In this document: piece by piece, positions 15,552 to 24,290 of the stretch | Position numbering within the stretch: position 1 is the stretch's first letter | How the letters are laid out: the number at the start of each line of letters is the position of its first letter | From: Goekera deserti | GTDB lineage: Bacteria > Actinomycetota > Actinomycetes > Mycobacteriales > Geodermatophilaceae | Assembly: GCF_010685995.1 (NCBI RefSeq) | Contig: NZ_JAAGWK010000015.1 | Span: 62,001 to 126,000 of the forward strand | Direction: 5' to 3' | DNA: 64,000 bases | Made by a program: the position numbers and the translations under genes | Notes under the pieces: generated by a model | The model's input: the letters and a program-made list of their open reading frames with translations, nothing else | Told to the model about the DNA's origin: nothing | Database searches by the model: none

Positions 15552-17693
15552 TCAGGCCGGGGTCAGCGGCCGCTCGTCCATCGCGGGTTCCCCGTCCCGG
15601 GCCGCCACGGGCGACGGCTCGACCCGCAGCAGCCGGGCGACCCCGGCGGGCAGCCACCAGTTCCACCGGCCGAACAGGCTGACCAGCGCCGGCACCAGCA
15701 GGGCCCGCACGATCGTGGCGTCGATCAGGATGCCCACGCCCAGCGCCGTCCCCAGGACCTTGATGTCCACGCCCGGGGAGGAGGCCAGGGCGGCGAAGGA
15801 GAAGAACAGGATCAGCGCCGCCGAGGTGACCAGCCGCCCGGTGCGTCCCAGGCCGGTGACCACGGCCTGCGCGGTGCTGCCGGTGTCGTCGTACTCCTCG
15901 CGCATCCGGGCCAGGATGAAGACCTCGTAGTCCATCGACAGGCCGAACAGGAACGCGAAGATGATCACCGGCAGCCAGAAGGTGACGGCGCCGGTGGCCG
16001 ACACCCCGAACACGGCGTCCGAGCCGTTGCCCTCCTGCCAGAACCAGGTCACCGCACCGAACACCGCGGCCAGCGACACCAGGTTCAGCAGCACCGCCTT
16101 GAACGGCAGCAGCAGCGACCGGAACGTGCGCACCAGCAGCAGGAACGTGATCACCGCGATCAGCGCCAGGACGTAGGGGAAGGCGTCGTACACGGCGCGG
16201 AAGTAGTCCTGCACGACCGCGCCGGTGCCGGCGACGCCCACCTCGCCGTCCACCGCGCCCTCCACGGCCACCCGGACGTCGTCCACCACGCCGTTGCTGG
16301 CGCTGTCCACGGTCTCGGCCTCGGGCACGACGTCGACGACGGTCAGCCCGTCCCGCTCGCCGCCGATCGCGGCGGTGCGCACGTCGGGCACCTCGCGGGC
16401 GGCCGCCACGGCCGCGTCGGCCTGGTCGGTGGGCACCAGCACCGCGATCGGGGTGAGTACGCCGGTGCCCACGCCGCCCTGCTCCAGGGTCTGCAGCGCC
16501 TGGAACGCCGGCCCGTTCCGGGTCAGCGAGTCGGTGCCGGCCTGCCCGATCTTCAGCCCGGCGACCGGGGCGATCAGCACGGCCAGCAGCAGCAGCGCGA
16601 CGCCGGTGGCCAGCCCGCGGCGACGCACCACCAGCCGGGCCCAGGCGGACCAACCGCGGGCCGGGGCGGCGTCCTGCCGGATCTTCGGCCAGTCGACCCG
16701 GGGGCCGATCGCGGACAGCAGCGCCGGCAGCAGGGTGAGCACCACGGCCACGCTGACCAGCGGGATGAGCATGCCGCCCAGGCCCATGCTGCGCAGGAAC
16801 GGCACCGGGACGACGACCAGCGCCAGCAGGCTGATCGCCACCGTCACGCCGGAGGCGAGCACCGCGTGCCCGGCGGTCTGCACCGCCACCACCACGGCCT
16901 CGTCGTTGTCGCGCCCGTGCGCCCGCTCCTCCCGCCAGCGGGACACCAGCAGCAGCGAGTAGTCGATCGCCACGCCCAGCCCGACCAGGGCGATGAGGAA
17001 CTGCACGACGAAGCTGACGTCGGTCAGGTACGTCAGCCCCAGCACCAGCAGGAACGTGGTCAGGATGGACACCGCGGCGATCACCAGCGGTACCAGGGCC
17101 AGGAACGACGCGAACACGAACACCAGCACCACCAGTGCACCCACCGCCCCGAGCAGGGTCTCCACGAGCACGCTGGGGCCCTCGGTCTCGCCCCCGGCGG
17201 CCAGCAGCACGTAGGAGGTGAGCCCGGCCTCCAGGCCGGCCGCACCGGCCGCCTGCTGCAGCGCCGGCAGCAGCTGCACCTCCACGCCGGGGCCGAACCC
17301 GGCGGGCAGCGGACCCTGCACCAGGGCGAAGGTGCTGCGCCCGTCGTCGGTGACGAACCGGTCGTCGCCGGTGCTGGCCAGGTCGACCACCCGTGCCTGC
17401 GGCACCGCCGCCCGGACGGCGTCGAACACCCCGGCGACCTCGGCCCGCCGCTCGGCCACCGTCTGGCCCGCCGGCACGGTGAGCACCGGCACCAGCGTGT
17501 CGGCGGTGCTGGCACCGAAGGTCTCGATCAGCTCCCGCTCGGCCTCGTACCCGGGCTGGCCGGGCAGCGAGAAGTCGAAGGTGAGCCGCTCGGTGACCGT
17601 GGCGGCGACGGCGCCGCCGGCCACCATCAGGACCAGCCAGCCCAGGACGACGATCAGCCGGTGACGCAGGACGTGACGGGCGAGGGACTCCAC
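15552..17693 (-). CDS. MMPL-family RND transporter
   Basis: The 713-residue protein has the two-fold MMPL layout: TM1, a large periplasmic-type domain (about 35-160), TM2-6, a loop, TM7, a second outer domain and TM8-12. Both conserved cytoplasmic-side motifs are present: GVAIDYSLLLVSRWREER and GLSMDYEVFILARMREEY. The family exports lipids or drugs using proton motive force, and the two Asp-Tyr pairs are the proton relay. The short polar C-terminus ends in DERPLTPA. Start ATG 17693. The gene is alone, between a terminator and a repeat-rich spacer. Confidence 0.92.
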   Translation of the reverse strand: MESLARHVLRHRLIVVLGWLVLMVAGGAVAATVTERLTFDFSLPGQPGYEAERELIETFGASTADTLVPVLTVPAGQTVAERRAEVAGVFDAVRAAVPQARVVDLASTGDDRFVTDDGRSTFALVQGPLPAGFGPGVEVQLLPALQQAAGAAGLEAGLTSYVLLAAGGETEGPSVLVETLLGAVGALVVLVFVFASFLALVPLVIAAVSILTTFLLVLGLTYLTDVSFVVQFLIALVGLGVAIDYSLLLVSRWREERAHGRDNDEAVVVAVQTAGHAVLASGVTVAISLLALVVVPVPFLRSMGLGGMLIPLVSVAVVLTLLPALLSAIGPRVDWPKIRQDAAPARGWSAWARLVVRRRGLATGVALLLLAVLIAPVAGLKIGQAGTDSLTRNGPAFQALQTLEQGGVGTGVLTPIAVLVPTDQADAAVAAAREVPDVRTAAIGGERDGLTVVDVVPEAETVDSASNGVVDDVRVAVEGAVDGEVGVAGTGAVVQDYFRAVYDAFPYVLALIAVITFLLLVRTFRSLLLPFKAVLLNLVSLAAVFGAVTWFWQEGNGSDAVFGVSATGAVTFWLPVIIFAFLFGLSMDYEVFILARMREEYDDTGSTAQAVVTGLGRTGRLVTSAALILFFSFAALASSPGVDIKVLGTALGVGILIDATIVRALLVPALVSLFGRWNWWLPAGVARLLRVEPSPVAARDGEPAMDERPLTPA

Positions 17694-17781
17694 GACGTGC
17701 TCCCGGGGCAGTGGCGAGCGGATTGCGCCCGATCGCTCGCCGGCAGGCTAGCGGCAGCAGGGGCTCCCGCGGTGTGCCACC

Positions 17782-17884
17782 GACACGGCCACCCCCGGAT
17801 CCGGCACGGCCACCCCCCGGATCCGACGCGGACACCCCCCGGATCCGACACGAACAGCCCGCCAAGATGGCCATCTTGGCGGGC
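17782..17884. repeat. Imperfect tandem repeats and 28-bp perfect palindrome
   Basis: Three imperfect copies of a roughly 24-bp unit (CACGGCCACCCCCGGATCCG-like) run from 17782 to about 17852. They abut a perfect loop-free 28-bp palindrome at 17857-17884, whose half is GCCCGCCAAGATGG. A diverged copy of the palindrome with similar flanking bases occurs at 28023-28048, so this looks like a dispersed genomic repeat. It could act as a terminator between the MMPL promoter side and the methyltransferase remnant. Confidence 0.75.
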
Positions 17885-17917
17885 CGGGCGGGGGAGGGGG
17901 CGGGTGGGGTGGCCGGG

Positions 17918-18453
17918 TCAGCCCGCGGTGGCGGTGACGAAGACGCAGATGCCCTCGCCCTCGTCGGCCCGGTGGCGCTGCCCGATCAGCCGCAGCGCGG
18001 CCATCTGCAGCCGGTGCGCCGGCTGCCGCGCACCGTGGTGGTCGGTGTCGCCGGCGGTGCGGGCGCGCACGTCGCCGAAGCCGGCCCGCCGCACGTGCTC
18101 GGTGAGCATCCGGTCGGGGAGGATCGCGATGTGCCCGGGCTGGTGGTGACGCCGGGCCGAAGATGTGGGGCGCGCCGCGCAGGGACATCCTCAGCTGGGA
18201 GTGCGGGTGGGTCATGTTCGGCGTGCTCACCAACACCCGGTCCCCGGGTCGCGGGAGCGCCCGGATGGAGCGCATCACCTGCCGCGGGTTCCCCACGTGC
18301 TCCAGCGTCTCGACGCCGACCACCATGTCGAAGGGGCCGCGGGTCCGCTCGGTCAGCTGCGGGTGGTCCAGGTCCAGCCGGGCGATCCAGTCCCCGGCGT
18401 ACGAGCGCACGGCCGCCGTCCGCTGGACGGTCTCGAGCGGAGGGGGAGTGTCA
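17918..18453 (-). pseudogene. Frameshifted, N-terminally truncated SAM-dependent methyltransferase
   Basis: The first frame opens just after a TGA near 18456 and reads GPFDMVVGVETLEHVGNPRQ and STPNMTHPHSQLRM up to APHIFG. At about 18150 the reading changes frame and continues RHHQPGHIAILPDRMLTEHV to a stop at 17918. Both halves belong to one class I methyltransferase (post-I, II and III regions). The glycine-rich SAM-binding motif I and the normal start are missing. The gene is therefore probably dead, unless the base at about 18150 is a sequencing error and the N-terminus is elsewhere. Confidence 0.6.
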
Positions 18454-18823
18454 GCCTGTCAGGGGCCGCGGGTCCGGCGATCCGGAGCGGGCGGCAGGGG
18501 TGACGCCGCCGGTGCGGCGCGGGCCGCCCGCCCCGACTCGGGCTAGCATGGGCCCCGGCACCGACCAGGGGATGCCGTCGCCCGTCCGGCGGCGGACCCC
18601 GGGTGCGGTCGCCGTCCCGGCCGTCGGACGACGGTCCTGGCCCGCCGTCCCGGGCGGGCCGTCGGGACCCGGGCACCGGGCCCACGCCGGCCGGTGCCGC
18701 CGGGTCTGAGTCGGTGGAGCAGCCGCACCTGGCGCTCCGCGTGACGACCACCCGCCGGGTGCCGCGCCGCCGTGCGCGGGACCCGGGCGTGGGGACGTGC
18801 CGGGCACAGCAGAGGAGGAGTAC
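18454..18823. other. Intergenic spacer upstream of the SNF2 helicase
   Basis: This 370-bp stretch holds no convincing gene. A TAGCAT -10-like hexamer lies at 18544-18549, and repeated CCGTC/GGACC words form several weak hairpins at 18600-18680. The promoter of the helicase gene probably lies here, implying a long leader. Confidence 0.35.
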
Positions 18824-20947
18824 GTGGCTCGACCAGGCCAGCGCCGGCCCGGCGCCCGCCGTGCCGCCCCGCGGGAGCAGCGGCGCAGCCGCGGGCCCGA
18901 GGACGTCGTGGCGGTGCTCGCCCGGACGGTGCGGGAGGTCGAGGCCGCCGCGCAGCGCGGCCCGGTGACCGCCTCGGCACGCACCAAGTTCCAGGTCGTG
19001 GCCCTGCTGCTGCGCGAGGAGCACGCCCGGGTCCGCGCCGACGGCACCACGGGGGAGACCCGGCGGGCCGAGCAGCTCAAGCGGCTGGACGGGATCGCCA
19101 CCATCCTGGCGCGCACCGCCGTCCGGGACCCTGCCCTGCTGGCCCTGCTCGCCGAGGACGCCGTCGTCTCCGACGCCGCCCGCGCGCTGAAGCAGGAGGT
19201 GCTCCGGTCGGCCGGCATCGAGGCCACCGAGGAGGAGGCCGCGCCGCCGCCGGTCGCCGCGGCACCGGCCGCCCCGGAGAACCGGGTGGTGCCGCAGTCG
19301 GTGGTGTCCCGGCAGATGGCCAACCCGTTCCTCGCCCCGGACTTCTCCGCCGTGCAGGCCCCCGCGAAACCGCGCCGGCTGGCCGGCTGGGAGCTGATCG
19401 GCCCGCTGCTGCGCTCCTTCGAGCGGGCCGGCGGCGGCGACGCGGCGTGCATGCCGCTGCCCTTCCCGACCAGCCGCTTCGTGCCCGACGGGGTGGAGCT
19501 GATGCCGCACCAGGGCCAGTTGGTCGCCGCCGCGGCCGCCGGTCACCGCACGTTCCTGCTGGCCGACGAGCCCGGCCTGGGCAAGACCGCGCAGGCGCTG
19601 CTGGCCGCCGAGGCCGCCACGGCCTACCCGCTGCTGGTCGTCGTCCCGAACGTGGTGAAGACCAACTGGGCGCGCGAGGCCGGCATCTGGACCCCGCACC
19701 GCCGCTCGACGGTGATCCACGGCAACGGCGACACGATCGACGGCTTCGCCGACATCGTCGTCGTCAACTACGAGGTGCTGGACCGGCACGTGGGCTGGCT
19801 GGGCGACTTCGGGTTCCGCGGGATGGTCGTCGACGAGGCGCACTTCATCAAGAACCGGACCTCGCAGCGCTCCCAGCACGTCCTGGAGCTGTCCGAGCGC
19901 ATCCGCACCCGCAACTCCACCGCCCTGCTGATGGCCCTGACCGGCACCCCGCTGATCAACGACATCGAGGACTTCCGGGCGATCTGGCAGTTCCTCGGCT
20001 GGATCGACGACAGCCAGCCGCTGGCCGAGCTGATGAACGCCCTGGAGGACACCGGCCTCACCCCGGCCGACCCCGGCTTCTACCCCGCGGCGCGGCGCTG
20101 CGTGGTCGACCGGGGCATCGTGCGGCGCCGCAAGGTCGACGTCGCCGCCGACATCCCCGCCCGCCGGATCGCCGACCTGCCGGTCGAGCTGGACGGCGCG
20201 GCGGGCCGCTCCATCCGGGCCGCCGAGCGCGACCTGGCCCGGCGGATGGTGGCCCGCTACGAGACGGCGCTGGCCAACCGGCGCTCCGGTGCCGTGGTGG
20301 AGGGCATCGACCACGACCTGGTGCGCACCGTGTCCCGATGGGAGCAGAAGGACGCCGCCGAGGCCTCCAGCGGCGAGAACGTGTTCACCATGATGCGGCG
20401 GATCGGGCAGGCCAAGGCCGGCCTGGCCGCCGACTACGCCGGGCAGCTGGCCCGCAGCGCCGGCAAGGTGGTGTTCTTCGCCAAGCACGTCGACGTGATG
20501 GACGCCGCCGAGGAGACCTTCACCCGGCAGGGCATCCGGTTCTCCTCGATCCGCGGCGACCAGACCTCCAGCGCGCGGCAGCGGAACATCGACGCCTTCG
20601 TCAACGACCCCGAGGTCGCCGTGGCGGTGTGCTCGCTGACCGCGGCCGGGGTGGGGCTGAACCTGCAGGTGGCGTCCAACATCGTGCTCGCCGAGCTGTC
20701 CTGGACCGACGCCGAGCAGACCCAGGCGATCGACCGCAGCCACCGGATCGGCCAGTCCGAGCCGGTCACCGCGTGGCGGATCATCGCCGCGCAGACCATC
20801 GACGCCCGGATCGCCGAGCTGATCGACAGCAAGGCCGGGCTCGCCGCCCGCGCGCTGGACGGCTCGGACGAGGAGGTGTCCAGCTCGGCGGACGTGCAGC
20901 TGGAGGCCCTGGTCGGCCTGCTGACCGAGGAGCTGTCCCGGGCCTGA
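18824..20947 (+). CDS. SNF2-family DEAD/DEAH-box helicase
   Basis: I choose the GTG at 18824 because AGAGGAGGAG ends 4-5 nt before it, giving 707 residues. After a poorly conserved N-terminal region (about 170 residues) come the SNF2 motifs: Walker A DEPGLGKTAQ, DEAH box VVDEAHFIKN, motif III LTGTPLIND, and in the C-terminal helicase lobe SSIRGDQTSSARQ, TAAGVGLNLQ and AIDRSHRIGQSEPV. Such proteins translocate on duplex DNA to remodel nucleoprotein complexes. The bacterial role is undefined, with links to transcription recycling or DNA repair. The DUF2332 gene follows after 18 bp. Confidence 0.9.
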   Translation: MARPGQRRPGARRAAPREQRRSRGPEDVVAVLARTVREVEAAAQRGPVTASARTKFQVVALLLREEHARVRADGTTGETRRAEQLKRLDGIATILARTAVRDPALLALLAEDAVVSDAARALKQEVLRSAGIEATEEEAAPPPVAAAPAAPENRVVPQSVVSRQMANPFLAPDFSAVQAPAKPRRLAGWELIGPLLRSFERAGGGDAACMPLPFPTSRFVPDGVELMPHQGQLVAAAAAGHRTFLLADEPGLGKTAQALLAAEAATAYPLLVVVPNVVKTNWAREAGIWTPHRRSTVIHGNGDTIDGFADIVVVNYEVLDRHVGWLGDFGFRGMVVDEAHFIKNRTSQRSQHVLELSERIRTRNSTALLMALTGTPLINDIEDFRAIWQFLGWIDDSQPLAELMNALEDTGLTPADPGFYPAARRCVVDRGIVRRRKVDVAADIPARRIADLPVELDGAAGRSIRAAERDLARRMVARYETALANRRSGAVVEGIDHDLVRTVSRWEQKDAAEASSGENVFTMMRRIGQAKAGLAADYAGQLARSAGKVVFFAKHVDVMDAAEETFTRQGIRFSSIRGDQTSSARQRNIDAFVNDPEVAVAVCSLTAAGVGLNLQVASNIVLAELSWTDAEQTQAIDRSHRIGQSEPVTAWRIIAAQTIDARIAELIDSKAGLAARALDGSDEEVSSSADVQLEALVGLLTEELSRA

Positions 20948-20965
20948 CCGTCCGGGACGCAGCCG

Positions 20966-22021
20966 ATGGTCACCGCACGCCCGCTCGCCGAGGTGTACCG
21001 GCGCTTCGCGGAGGACGCCGCCGGTACGTCGCCGCTGACCGCGGCCGTGGCGCGCGCCCTGGGCGGGTCGGTGGCGTTGGAGCTCCTGCCGCCGCGCCGG
21101 CGGCAGCCCGCGCTGGTGCTGGCCGCGCTGCACGACCTGGCGCTGGCCGGTCGCGCCCCGGCGCTGGCCGCCGCGTACACCGCCGGGGACGGCGACGCGG
21201 CTGCCCGCGCCGCGCTGGACACGCTGGCCGGGCTGACCGGCGAGGTCGCCGCCCTCGTCGCGCGCCGGCGGCTCGTGACCGTCGAGGCCCAGCGCTGCGC
21301 GGTGCTCGTCCCGGCCGTCGCCGAGGCGGCCCGGCGGGCGGGCGCGGCAGCGGTGGGGCTGGTCGCCGTGGGCAGCCCGGCCGGCTTCGACCTGCACCTG
21401 GACCGGGTGGCCGTCACCTCCGCCGGCCGCATCGCCGGTGACCCGTCGTCCCCGGTGCAGGTGTCGGTGTCGGTGGTGGGCCGGATGCCGGTGCCCGTCC
21501 GCCCGGTGCCCGAGGTGGTGGCCCGGATCGGGGTGGACCGGGAGCCGCTGGACCCCACCGACCCCGACGACGCCCGGTGGCTGCGCGCCTGCGTGCCGCC
21601 GGACCGGCCCGGGCGGCGGGCGGAGCTGGACGCGGAGCTGGCGCTGGGTGCGGGCGCCCCGGTGCTGCTGCTGCGCGGCGACCCGGTGACGCTGCTGGCC
21701 GACGCGGTCGCCCGGGTGCCGGCCGGTGCGCTGCCGGTGGTCACCACGACCTGGGCGCTGTCGACCTGGCCGGCCGCCCGCCGGGTGCGGCTGCTGGACC
21801 GGCTCGCGCAGGCGGCGGCCGGGCGGGCGGTGTCGTGGGTGTCGGTGGAGGGGGTCGGCGTCGCGCCCGGCGTGCCGACGCTGGGGGACCGGCCCGCCTC
21901 CGGTCACAGCATCGTCGGCCTCGTCGAGCTGGACGGCGCCGGGCGCCGCGCCGAGGCCCTGGGGCGCTGCTGGTCGCGCGGCCGCCAGCTGTCCTGGCTG
22001 GCCGTGGAGCCGCCCGGCTGA
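20966..22021 (+). CDS. DUF2332 family protein
   Basis: The 351-residue soluble protein is Ala/Arg-rich with no membrane segment. Family landmarks include SPLTAAVARAL near the N-terminus, the GSPAGFDLHLDR box, VVARIGVDREPLDPTDPDD, and near the C-terminus VVTTTWALSTWP and VSWVSVEGVGVAP. DUF2332 is widespread in actinobacteria and has no known function. It lies 18 bp after the helicase gene and is probably co-transcribed with it. Confidence 0.8.
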   Translation: MVTARPLAEVYRRFAEDAAGTSPLTAAVARALGGSVALELLPPRRRQPALVLAALHDLALAGRAPALAAAYTAGDGDAAARAALDTLAGLTGEVAALVARRRLVTVEAQRCAVLVPAVAEAARRAGAAAVGLVAVGSPAGFDLHLDRVAVTSAGRIAGDPSSPVQVSVSVVGRMPVPVRPVPEVVARIGVDREPLDPTDPDDARWLRACVPPDRPGRRAELDAELALGAGAPVLLLRGDPVTLLADAVARVPAGALPVVTTTWALSTWPAARRVRLLDRLAQAAAGRAVSWVSVEGVGVAPGVPTLGDRPASGHSIVGLVELDGAGRRAEALGRCWSRGRQLSWLAVEPPG

Positions 22022-22149
22022 CCCGGTCCGGCGGCGTCCTGTCGAGTTCGTCCCCCGTCCGCCTGCCGCACACGACCTGCCCGGCTGCGGGCCACCTCCG
22101 GCCGCCAGCGTGGAGCCGTCCGCACACCGGATCTGCCCCTGGGGGAACC

Positions 22150-22641
22150 ATGACCGCCGCCACGAAGAACTCCGCCGCCGCGTCCACCGACGACCACGAG
22201 GACCGTGCCGCCCGGGTGACCGGCCCCGCGCCGCGCACCTCGCTCGACGAGCTCGCCCGCGCCCAGGAGGAGCTGACCCTGGAGATCCGCGGCCTGGTGG
22301 CCCGCCAGGTCCTGGAGCACACCGGCACCGACGACGAGCGCGAGCGCGCCGGCCGGCTGGTCACCCTGGCCCGTGCCGACCTGCTCGGGCAGCTGCGCGA
22401 GCAGGAGCAGGAGCAGGCCCGCCGGCAGCTGGACCAGGCCACGCGCAGCACCGAGGACGCCGTCGACGGCGTCGTGCGCAGCGTCACCACGGTGGTGCGC
22501 TCGCTGGTGCCCGCCGCCCTGGTGCGTCCCGAGGACCTCATCGAGGCCGCCTACACCGTGGCCGACCAGGGCCTGCGGGTCAGCCGCCGGCTCGCCCTCA
22601 GCGTCACCGGCAGCGTGCGCAGCCTGACCACCGGGCTCTGA
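22150..22641 (+). CDS. Hypothetical coiled-coil protein
   Basis: The 163-residue protein starts at the ATG at 22150, behind a GGGGGAA element. A disordered polar N-terminus (about 30 residues) is followed by a long charged helical region (LARAQEELTLEIRGLVARQ; LGQLREQEQEQARRQLDQAT) and a helix rich in Val/Ser (VDGVVRSVTTVVRSLV). There is no signal peptide and I recognise no domain. It may be a small structural or stress protein. A strong hairpin terminator follows. Confidence 0.65.
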   Translation: MTAATKNSAAASTDDHEDRAARVTGPAPRTSLDELARAQEELTLEIRGLVARQVLEHTGTDDERERAGRLVTLARADLLGQLREQEQEQARRQLDQATRSTEDAVDGVVRSVTTVVRSLVPAALVRPEDLIEAAYTVADQGLRVSRRLALSVTGSVRSLTTGL

Positions 22642-22646
22642 CCGGC

Positions 22647-22691
22647 GGCGGGCCGCCCGGCCGGGCACAGACCCGGCCGGGCCGGCCCGCC
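22647..22691. terminator. Bidirectional terminator
   Basis: A very GC-rich hairpin (22647-22665 with 22672-22691, one bulged base, 6-nt loop) lies between the convergent hypothetical gene and the alpha/beta hydrolase gene. Confidence 0.75.
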
Positions 22692-22701
22692 TGCGCCGTC
22701 G

Positions 22702-23625
22702 TCAGGACCGCGCCGGGACGACGGCGAGCCACCGCCGGAGTGCCTGCACCGTCTGCTCCAGGGCCCGCCCGGCGGCGTCCGGCGCGCCGAGCCACAGGTG
22801 GTCGGCGCCCGGGTGCACCACCAGCTCGGCCTCGGCGCCGGCCCGGCGCAGCGCGGTGTGCAGCCGCTCGCTCTGCGCCGCGGGCACCAGCCGGTCACCG
22901 GCGCCGTGCAGCAGCAGCACCGGCGGGGCGCCACCGGTCACGTACGTCAGCGGGCTGGCCCCCGCCGCCCGCTCGGGCGCCTGGGTCAGCGGGGCGCCGA
23001 GCAGCTGGGCCTCGCGGCTGTCCGCGGCAGCGGGGTCGGTGCCGGTGTCGCCGGCCAGACCGGGCAGGTCGCTGGGGGCGTACCAGGCGACGACGCCGGA
23101 CAGCGCCGGCGAGGTGGCCGCGTCGTCGTCCGGGGCGAGGCCCAGGAGCAGGGCGAGGTGCCCGCCGGCGGACTCGCCCCAGGCGGCCACCCGCCGCTCG
23201 TCCACGTCCAGCTCGCCGGACCGGGAGCGCAGCCAGCCGACGGCGGCCCGCACGTCCTCGAGCTGCGCCGGCCAGGTCGCCTCGCCGCTGAGCCGGTAGT
23301 CCGCGCTGGCCACCGCGACGCCGGCGGCGGCGACCGCCTGGAACAGCGAGCTGCCGGGGAAGGCCGGGCCACCGGAATACCGGCTGCCCAGCCGCCAGCC
23401 ACCGCCGTGCAGGAACAGCACGACCGGGTGCGGGCCGTCCCCGGCGGGCAGGTACAGGTCCAGCTCCAGCGGCCGGGCGCCCGGCGGCGAGGCGTACGCC
23501 AGGCCGGTCAGCACCCGGGTGCCGGCGGGGCCGGGCCAGGGCGGCGGCAGCGGCGCGGCGTGCGCGGCGGGCGGCAGCGGCAGCGCGGGTGCGGATGCGG
23601 GTGCCCCCGGGGTGCCGGCGGTCAC
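22702..23625 (-). CDS. Alpha/beta hydrolase (BD-FAE / HSL-like esterase)
   Basis: The 307-residue enzyme starts at a GTG (23625) that overlaps the stop codon of the upstream cupin gene by 4 bp. The oxyanion motif is LFLHGGGWRLGS, the nucleophile elbow is WGESAGGH (Ser in G-x-S-x-G), and the probable acid and base are Asp in HGAGDRLVP and His in GADHLW. The motif set matches small esterases and kynurenine-formamidase-like hydrolases. A Pro/Ala-rich N-terminus of about 35 residues precedes the fold. Coupling to a cupin dioxygenase suggests a shared catabolic step on an aromatic or ester substrate. Confidence 0.88.
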   Translation of the reverse strand: MTAGTPGAPASAPALPLPPAAHAAPLPPPWPGPAGTRVLTGLAYASPPGARPLELDLYLPAGDGPHPVVLFLHGGGWRLGSRYSGGPAFPGSSLFQAVAAAGVAVASADYRLSGEATWPAQLEDVRAAVGWLRSRSGELDVDERRVAAWGESAGGHLALLLGLAPDDDAATSPALSGVVAWYAPSDLPGLAGDTGTDPAAADSREAQLLGAPLTQAPERAAGASPLTYVTGGAPPVLLLHGAGDRLVPAAQSERLHTALRRAGAEAELVVHPGADHLWLGAPDAAGRALEQTVQALRRWLAVVPARS

Positions 23626-24179
23626 GCCGGCGCCGGCCACTCGACGTCGCGCCGGAACTGCATGCGGTGCTGCTGCGCGGCGGCCTGCATGCGCGCGACG
23701 TCGGGCACGAAGGGCGGCTGGTCCCCGGTGGCGTGGTCGGTGGGCGTGCCGATGTGCTGGAAGAACCGCTCGAACCCGCCGGACATCGTGCCGGTCATCC
23801 GGGCGTCCTCGACGACCTGGTAGGCGTGGGCGTACCCGGCCGGCACGAAGCCGAAGTCGCCGGGCGCCAGCAGCTGGGACTGCCGGACGCCCTCGCCGTC
23901 CTCGAAGAACAGCCGGACGAGGCCGGAGAGCACGAAGAACGTCTCGTGCGTGCCGTCGTGCGCGTGCGTGGGGATCACGTCCCCGGCCGGTGACGAGCTG
24001 GTGATGATGCCGAACTGGCCCTGGGTCTCGTCCCCGGACACCAGCACGGTGAACAGGTCGCCGAAGAGCATCGCGTGCTCGCCCTCGCCCCGGCGCAGCA
24101 CGTACGGCACCGGCCGGCCGGGCAGGACGCCCTGCCAGCGCGGACCCCGCGCGGGGTCGAGCAGGTACTCGAAGCTCAT
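23622..24179 (-). CDS. Cupin-domain dioxygenase (quercetin 2,3-dioxygenase-like)
   Basis: The 185-residue protein starts at the ATG at 24179. The cupin core shows THAHDGTHETFFVLSG (cupin motif 1 with two His and a Glu) and GDFGFVPAGYAHAYQ (motif 2, His), enough for one metal site. The C-terminal helix RMQAAAQQHRMQFRRD is charged. The arrangement resembles bacterial quercetin or flavonoid dioxygenases of the cupin type. It is the first gene of a two-gene operon with the hydrolase and is divergent from a LysR regulator. Confidence 0.82.
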   Translation of the reverse strand: MSFEYLLDPARGPRWQGVLPGRPVPYVLRRGEGEHAMLFGDLFTVLVSGDETQGQFGIITSSSPAGDVIPTHAHDGTHETFFVLSGLVRLFFEDGEGVRQSQLLAPGDFGFVPAGYAHAYQVVEDARMTGTMSGGFERFFQHIGTPTDHATGDQPPFVPDVARMQAAAQQHRMQFRRDVEWPAPA

Positions 24180-24265
24180 CGGGACTCCAGCTGGTGCGGG
24201 GGTGGTGGGGGGCCATCGTCGCCGCCGCGGCCCGGCGCGGGCGAGCGGGAAGTCCTGGACGATCA

Positions 24266-24280
24266 TGCGGCTCAGCCGCA
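24266..24280. promoter_or_regulatory. Candidate LysR operator
   Basis: The 15-bp dyad TGCGGCTCAGCCGCA (T-N13-A) lies between the divergent cupin and LysR genes, 10 bp before the LysR GTG. LysR regulators bind T-N11-A-like dyads in such intergenic regions. The site is embedded in flanking GATCA repeats. Confidence 0.5.
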
Positions 24281-24290
24281 CGATCACCGG

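Noticed and set aside
15549-18149. 866-codon plus-strand open frame opposite the MMPL gene
   Set aside because: Shadow frame; composition is dominated by Gln, His and Arg and it shows no motif, whereas the minus strand encodes a full MMPL transporter.
18353-21907. 1184-codon minus-strand open frame opposite the helicase and DUF2332 genes
   Set aside because: It is the antisense shadow of well-conserved genes, a known effect of extreme GC at third codon positions. The translation is low-complexity with no domain.
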